Of a stretch of DNA of 8,820 bases, positions 5,452 to 8,820 are shown piece after piece. The stretch is taken from NCBI GenBank assembly GCA_023430325.1, contig JAEZAU010000118.1:1-8820 (forward strand), read 5' to 3'. The stretch's first letter is position 1, and every line of letters starts with the position of its first letter. Source of the DNA: Bacteroidota bacterium. GTDB taxonomy: Bacteria; Bacteroidota; Bacteroidia; Flavobacteriales_F; PHOS-HE28. The notes beneath the pieces are model-generated. The model saw nothing but the letters and a program-made list of their open reading frames with translations, had not been told where the DNA came from and ran no database searches. A program made the position numbers and the translations under genes.

Positions 5452-6237
5452 ATGTACGTGGATACCCACGCGCACCTCTACCATAAACAGTTCGCTGCCG
5501 ATCGTGATGACATGATCCAGCGCGCACTGGATGCGGGCGTCACCAGACTATATCTCCCGAACATAGATCTGGAGAGCGTGGAGCCGATGCACGAACTGGT
5601 GGACCAACATCCTGACATCTGTTTTCCGATGATGGGTCTGCATCCGGGATCCGTAGGTGCTGATCCCGGCCGTGATCTCAAGGAAGTGGAACGGCTTCTT
5701 CATTCAGGCCGTTACCATGCAGTGGGGGAGATCGGCATAGACCTGTATTGGGACAAGACTTATGTCGATCAACAGAAGGAGGTCTTTCGCCAGCAGGTGC
5801 TCTGGGCGAAGGAATTGCAGTTGCCCATCGTGATCCATTCACGCGAAAGTTTCAATGAGGTCTATTCCATAGTTGAAGATCTGAACGATCAAGATCTACG
5901 CGGCATCTTTCATTGTTTCACGGGCACGGTGGAACAAGCGCGCCTGGTGGTGGAGCTGGGCGATTTTTTTCTGGGGATGGGAGGTGTCATCACGTATCCG
6001 AAAGGTGGCGTTGCTGAAGTCATGGCCGAGGTGGGCCCGGATCATTGCGTGCTGGAGACCGATGCGCCGTATCTGGCTCCGGTGCCCTACCGCGGTAAAC
6101 GCAATGAAAGCGCATACATACCATACATCGCTGCGAAACTTGCAGAGGTCTGCGGATGCACCGTGGATGATATTGGTGCTATTACCACCCGCAACGCGGA
6201 TAGAGCTTTCCGTGCCGATAAGGACCCTCGCGGATGA
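5452..6237 (+). CDS. tatD: TatD family metal-dependent hydrolase
   Basis: A 261-residue cytoplasmic TIM-barrel hydrolase of the TatD/YcfH family, whose members act as metal-dependent deoxyribonucleases; D-aminoacyl-tRNA deacylase activity has also been reported for relatives. All expected metal ligands are present: VDTHAH with H6 and H8, GEIGID with E93, VIHSR with H129, FHCFTG with H154 and LETDAPYL with D204. The C-terminal signature PYRGKRNESAYIPYIA (about 212-227) is also complete. Length is normal for the family (about 255-265). The ATG at 5452 begins the VDTHAH strand directly, as in relatives. The last codon and stop overlap the asparaginase start by four bases (ATGA), so the two are translationally coupled. 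The gene symbol is used for the family; which paralogue this is cannot be told. Confidence 0.93.
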   Translation: MYVDTHAHLYHKQFAADRDDMIQRALDAGVTRLYLPNIDLESVEPMHELVDQHPDICFPMMGLHPGSVGADPGRDLKEVERLLHSGRYHAVGEIGIDLYWDKTYVDQQKEVFRQQVLWAKELQLPIVIHSRESFNEVYSIVEDLNDQDLRGIFHCFTGTVEQARLVVELGDFFLGMGGVITYPKGGVAEVMAEVGPDHCVLETDAPYLAPVPYRGKRNESAYIPYIAAKLAEVCGCTVDDIGAITTRNADRAFRADKDPRG

Positions 6238-7274
6238 AAGGGAAAGTCCTGCTGATCTACACCGGTGGTACCATCGGCATGTGGTGCGATCCCATCACAG
6301 GCGCGTTGAGGCCAATGGATCTACAAAGCCTGGCCGATCAAGTTCCTGAATTGAGGCGCACCGAGGTGGAGCTCGGAGCCCTTTCCTTCGAAGTGCCGGT
6401 GGATAGCAGCGACATCAGGCCCTCGGACTGGGTGCGTATCGCACGAATGATCGCAGCCAATTACGATGCATACGATGGTTTCGTCATCCTGCATGGCAGT
6501 GATACCATGGCCTACACGGCTAGTGCGCTCAGCTTCCTGCTGGAAGGACTTTCCAAACCCGTGGTGCTGACCGGATCGCAATTGCCCGTGGGTGTAATAA
6601 GGACCGATGCGCGCGAGAATCTGGTGACGGCGATAGAGATAGCTGCTGCGAAGGATGATGACGGGGATCCGATCGTGCCTGAAGTGGCCATTTATTTCGA
6701 ATACCGGTTGATGCGCGGGAATCGCACAGTGAAGGTCCACGCCGAACGATTCGAGGCGTTCCGATCACCCAACTGGCCCGCCCTGGCCGAGGCCGGTACA
6801 CATCTGCGATACGATAGATCGGCCATTCTGCCTCCACGTACAGGAGGATTGCAGCTTCATGAACAGCTCGATGATCGGATCGCATTGGTCCATCTCTACC
6901 CCGGTCTCCGATCGGATTGGCTGGAACTGGCACTACAGCAGACCGATCTGCGCGCGGTGGTGCTGGCCACATTCGGTAGTGGGAACGGCCCCACCGACCC
7001 GGAATTCCTGCGAACGCTGCGCGATGCGGTCGATAGGGGTATCATTATATTGAACGTGACCCAATGCATAGGCGGCAGAGTAGAGCAAGGCCGGTATGTG
7101 ACCAGCAGGGCCTTTCAAGAAATGGGAGTGATCGGCGGTGCGGACATGACAATTGAGGCCGCTGTGACCAAGCTCATGTTCCTTTTAGGCCGTTCGGCTC
7201 AGCGCAGTGAAGGAACGGAGGCCGTGAGCCAGGGATCGGCAGCACCGATCTGTGGTGAGCTCACGTTGATATGA
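6234..7274 (+). CDS. ansA: Type I L-asparaginase
   Basis: A 346-residue enzyme that hydrolyses L-asparagine to aspartate and ammonia. It has no signal peptide, consistent with the cytoplasmic type I (AnsA-like) group. Catalytic elements are complete: IYTGGTIGM at 8-16, with T13 the expected nucleophile; the substrate strip DSSD at 57-60; VILHGSDTMAYTASALSF at 84-101, with D91 and T92; VLTGSQLPVG followed by RTDARENL; and RGNRTVKVHAERFEAFRSPN at 161-180, with K167 the likely catalytic lysine. The C-terminal domain keeps ATFGSGNGP (245-253) and VTQCIGGRV. The start overlaps the TatD stop (ATGA), and AAGGA lies nine bases before the ATG. The last 25 residues after FLLGRS are less conserved. The partner TatD gene does not suggest a shared pathway. 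Confidence 0.94.
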   Translation: MKGKVLLIYTGGTIGMWCDPITGALRPMDLQSLADQVPELRRTEVELGALSFEVPVDSSDIRPSDWVRIARMIAANYDAYDGFVILHGSDTMAYTASALSFLLEGLSKPVVLTGSQLPVGVIRTDARENLVTAIEIAAAKDDDGDPIVPEVAIYFEYRLMRGNRTVKVHAERFEAFRSPNWPALAEAGTHLRYDRSAILPPRTGGLQLHEQLDDRIALVHLYPGLRSDWLELALQQTDLRAVVLATFGSGNGPTDPEFLRTLRDAVDRGIIILNVTQCIGGRVEQGRYVTSRAFQEMGVIGGADMTIEAAVTKLMFLLGRSAQRSEGTEAVSQGSAAPICGELTLI

Positions 7275-7399
7275 CGTGGCTTTCCGAACGAATACGACAG
7301 GTCCTACCTCACTTTCGATACAGGCCGAGTACCGCAGCTTCACCCTTTTTGTAATTTGGCCGCCCGTTATCCGGAAGAACGGCAATTTGGAAGCTAAAA

Positions 7400-7489
7400 G
7401 GAGAGATGGCCGAGTGGTTGAAGGCGCGCGCCTGGAAAGTGCGTATACCCGAGAGGGTATCGGGGGTTCGAATCCCTCTCTCTCCGCCA
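7400..7489 (+). tRNA. tRNA-Ser, anticodon GGA
   Basis: A class II tRNA. The acceptor stem pairs GGAGAGA (7400-7406) with TCTCTCC (7479-7485), with discriminator G 7486. The anticodon arm is CGCGC-CTGGAAA-GTGCG, giving anticodon GGA, which reads UCC and UCU serine codons. The long variable arm is TATACCC/GGGTAT-type, as serine tRNAs have, and the T arm is GGGGG-TTCGAAT-CCCTC. CCA follows directly at 7487-7489; this may be encoded CCA or chance, since many Bacteroidota tRNA genes lack it, so the body could be taken to end at 7486. No nearby TAnnTTTG box is exact; TAATTTGG at 7352-7359 is the best candidate. The gene stands alone between the asparaginase and ExbB genes. Confidence 0.96.
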
Positions 7490-7499
7490 TGGGCTTCTT

Positions 7500-7513
7500 C
7501 GATCGAAAGATCG
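7500..7513 (+). other. Small GAAA-capped hairpin after the tRNA
   Basis: CGATC (7500-7504) and GATCG (7509-7513) form a five-pair stem closed by a GAAA loop, a stable GNRA-type tetraloop, 10 bases after the tRNA CCA. There is no T-run, so it is not a standard terminator. It could help 3'-end processing or be a by-product of the high GATC frequency. The rest of 7514-7601 shows no gene and no convincing promoter for ExbB. Confidence 0.3.
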
Positions 7514-7601
7514 GTCATGATGACACCGGCGATCGTTTCTTCTGCAACTTCGCACCCGCTCACAACACGATCTCACACCCTTAGATAGACAAACCAGCAA
7601 C

Positions 7602-8375
7602 ATGGTACGCAAGTTCTTGAACCTCTGTCTTGCCGGCCTCTTCAGCGCGAGCCTGCTTACAGCACCGGTATTGGCGCAGGATACACCTGCAGCCCCGGCC
7701 ACCTCACAAGCCGCAGCAACCACCGATGCCGGTGGTGAAGGCGGCCACCAGATGTTCAAGCAGCGCTTCATCGAGGGTGATCCCGTGTGGATGGCCCCCG
7801 TATTGATCTGCTTGATCCTTGGCCTCGCATTCGTGATCGAGCGTGTTATCTACCTGAACATGGCCAGCACCAACACCAACAAGCTGCTCAATAATGTGGA
7901 AGCCGCCCTGCGCAGCGGTGGAACGGAATCGGCCAAGGAAGTATGCCGTAACACCCGCGGACCGGTAGCCGGTATCTTCTACCAGGGGCTCGATCGTGCA
8001 GATGAGGGCGTGGAGATGGTGGAGAAATCCGTTATCGCATATGGTTCCGTGGAGGTAGGCCGCCTCGAGCGTGGCCTATCCTGGATCAGCCTTTTCATCG
8101 CCCTGGCCCCCATGCTCGGGTTCTTGGGTACCGTTGTAGGTATGATCTTCGCCTTCGACCAGATCGCTGCGGCAAACAACATCAGTCCCGCTATCGTAGC
8201 CGGTGGTATCAAAGTGGCGCTCCTTACCACGGTGTTCGGTCTTATCGTCGCCATCATCCTGCAGATCTTCTACAACTATCTCGTGAGCAAGATCGATAGC
8301 ATCAGTGGCCAGATGGAGGAAGCGTCCATCAGCCTTGTGGATATGCTCGTGAAGGATCGCCTTGCTAAACGATAA
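7602..8375 (+). CDS. exbB: ExbB/TolQ/MotA-type proton channel protein
   Basis: A 257-residue inner-membrane subunit of the TonB-ExbB-ExbD energy-transducing complex, which uses the proton gradient to power TonB-dependent outer-membrane transport. Residues 6-25 form a hydrophobic signal-like segment ending VLAQ, followed by an Ala/Thr/Gly-rich linker (27-48). The core helices are at about 62-84 (VWMAPVLICLILGLAFVIE), 158-184 and 203-226. The family core is clear: EVGRLERGLSWISLFIALAP then MLGFLGTVVGMIFAFDQI (151-188), and GGIKVALLTTVFGLIVAI (201-218). The cytoplasmic region between the first core helix and the second carries the usual charged helices. The start at 7602 begins the signal-like segment. 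A six-base gap leads to the next membrane protein, and ExbD-like sequence probably follows. MotA is excluded by length and by the gene order. Confidence 0.92.
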   Translation: MVRKFLNLCLAGLFSASLLTAPVLAQDTPAAPATSQAAATTDAGGEGGHQMFKQRFIEGDPVWMAPVLICLILGLAFVIERVIYLNMASTNTNKLLNNVEAALRSGGTESAKEVCRNTRGPVAGIFYQGLDRADEGVEMVEKSVIAYGSVEVGRLERGLSWISLFIALAPMLGFLGTVVGMIFAFDQIAAANNISPAIVAGGIKVALLTTVFGLIVAIILQIFYNYLVSKIDSISGQMEEASISLVDMLVKDRLAKR

Positions 8376-8381
8376 GTAACC

Positions 8382-8789
8382 ATGGGGCACCAAGGATCAC
8401 TTATCGGCAAGATCGTTCTCTGGCTCATTTCGGCCTTGGGAGTGATCTTCATCATCATGATCTATTCCGGGAACGACCTGGGGATAGATGGTGGCTTATG
8501 GATCACGTATATAGCGTTCATTGCTTGCGCGGCGATGGCTCTCATCTTTGGCATTGTGGGGATGTTGAGCGCTGGTAAACGTGCACTTCCCGGCCTCATC
8601 GGCTTGGGAGGTTTCCTCGCACTCCTGTTTATTTCCTACGCCATGGCAGACGGTAGTGTTCAGCCGGAATGGAACATCAGCGAAAGCACCTCAAAATGGA
8701 TCGGTGCAGGTATCACCATGACGGGGATCGCCGCTGCTGGAGCAGTGGTCGCCATAGTGTTCGGTGAGATCAATCGAATGTTCAAATAA
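8382..8789 (+). CDS. Four-helix membrane protein in the exbB operon, function unknown
   Basis: A 135-residue integral membrane protein. Four hydrophobic segments are visible: about 8-28 (IGKIVLWLISALGVIFIIMIY), 38-62 (GLWITYIAFIACAAMALIFGIVG), 70-88 (PGLIGLGGFLALLFISYAM) and 106-127 (WIGAGITMTGIAAAGAVVAIV). The loop after helix 3 is polar and acidic (ADGSVQPEWNISESTSK, 89-105). The C-terminus is short and basic (NRMFK). I recognise no named family, though small membrane proteins between ExbB and ExbD are something I recall from Bacteroidota gene clusters. The tight spacing (6 bases after exbB, 3 bases before the next start) places it in the same transcript, so a role in assembling or tuning the ExbB/ExbD proton channel is a reasonable inference. 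The ATG at 8382 is the first in frame after the exbB stop. Confidence 0.78.
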   Translation: MGHQGSLIGKIVLWLISALGVIFIIMIYSGNDLGIDGGLWITYIAFIACAAMALIFGIVGMLSAGKRALPGLIGLGGFLALLFISYAMADGSVQPEWNISESTSKWIGAGITMTGIAAAGAVVAIVFGEINRMFK

Positions 8790-8792
8790 CCG

Positions 8793-8820
8793 ATGCTCAG
8801 GAAAAGCAAAAGAGGGGGCG
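8793..8820 (+). CDS. Start of the next operon gene, probably ExbD (cut by window edge)
   Basis: An ATG three bases after the previous stop opens a frame reading MLRKSKRGG before the window ends. A short, strongly basic N-terminus just ahead of a membrane helix is what biopolymer transport proteins of the ExbD/TolR family show, and ExbD normally follows ExbB in this order. The diagnostic part (a single helix with a conserved aspartate) lies beyond the edge, so the assignment rests on position and nine residues only. Confidence 0.5.

Noticed and set aside
7364..7382. Hairpin CCGTT/AACGG upstream of the tRNA as a terminator of the asparaginase gene
   Set aside because: Only five pairs with a nine-base loop and no T-run; likely chance.
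7185..7563. Minus-strand open frames across the tRNA with sequences such as MAEREGFEPPIPSRV and GERGIRTPDTLSG
   Set aside because: These are antisense translations of the serine tRNA gene, a well-known source of spurious proteins in databases. The tRNA folds perfectly and explains the sequence.

Overview
The window looks like a chromosomal segment of a member of the Bacteroidota, probably Flavobacteriales-like. Three things point there: two proteins end in the type IX secretion (T9SS) sorting domain with its IYPNP motif; several genes are preceded by the Bacteroidota -7 promoter box TAnnTTTG; and most starts lack a Shine-Dalgarno sequence. Base composition is moderately GC-rich (estimated by eye at the mid-50s per cent). 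The tetramer GATC is strikingly common.

Layout. Bases 1-349 (minus) hold the N-terminal part of isoleucyl-tRNA synthetase, cut by the left edge. After a 248-base gap come two tandem, clearly paralogous secreted proteins (598-1542 and 1701-2630). Each has a signal peptide, an about 200-residue beta-rich domain and a T9SS C-terminal tail, and each is followed by its own strong intrinsic terminator. Next is a two-gene unit: a 132-residue STAS/SpoIIAA-like protein (2751-3149) and a small exported beta-propeller-like protein (3152-3790). An acyl-CoA thioesterase with its own promoter follows (3824-4342). It converges on a minus-strand family 9 (heptosyltransferase-type) glycosyltransferase (4370-5365).

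The glycosyltransferase is divergent from a TatD-family metal-dependent hydrolase (5452-6237), which overlaps a type I L-asparaginase (6234-7274) by four bases. A serine tRNA with anticodon GGA lies at 7400-7489. The right end is the start of an energy-transduction operon: ExbB/TolQ-type proton channel subunit (7602-8375), an uncharacterised four-helix membrane protein (8382-8789), and the first codons of a gene that by position is probably ExbD (8793 onward, cut by the right edge).

Most of this is housekeeping and envelope biology. I see no phage, insertion sequence, CRISPR array, toxin-antitoxin or defence cassette, and nothing I can defend as a wholly new system. The most interesting items are the tandem T9SS paralogues, the roughly four-fold excess of GATC, the series of -7 boxes lying almost on top of start codons, the STAS-like/propeller gene pair, and the membrane protein between ExbB and the presumed ExbD.
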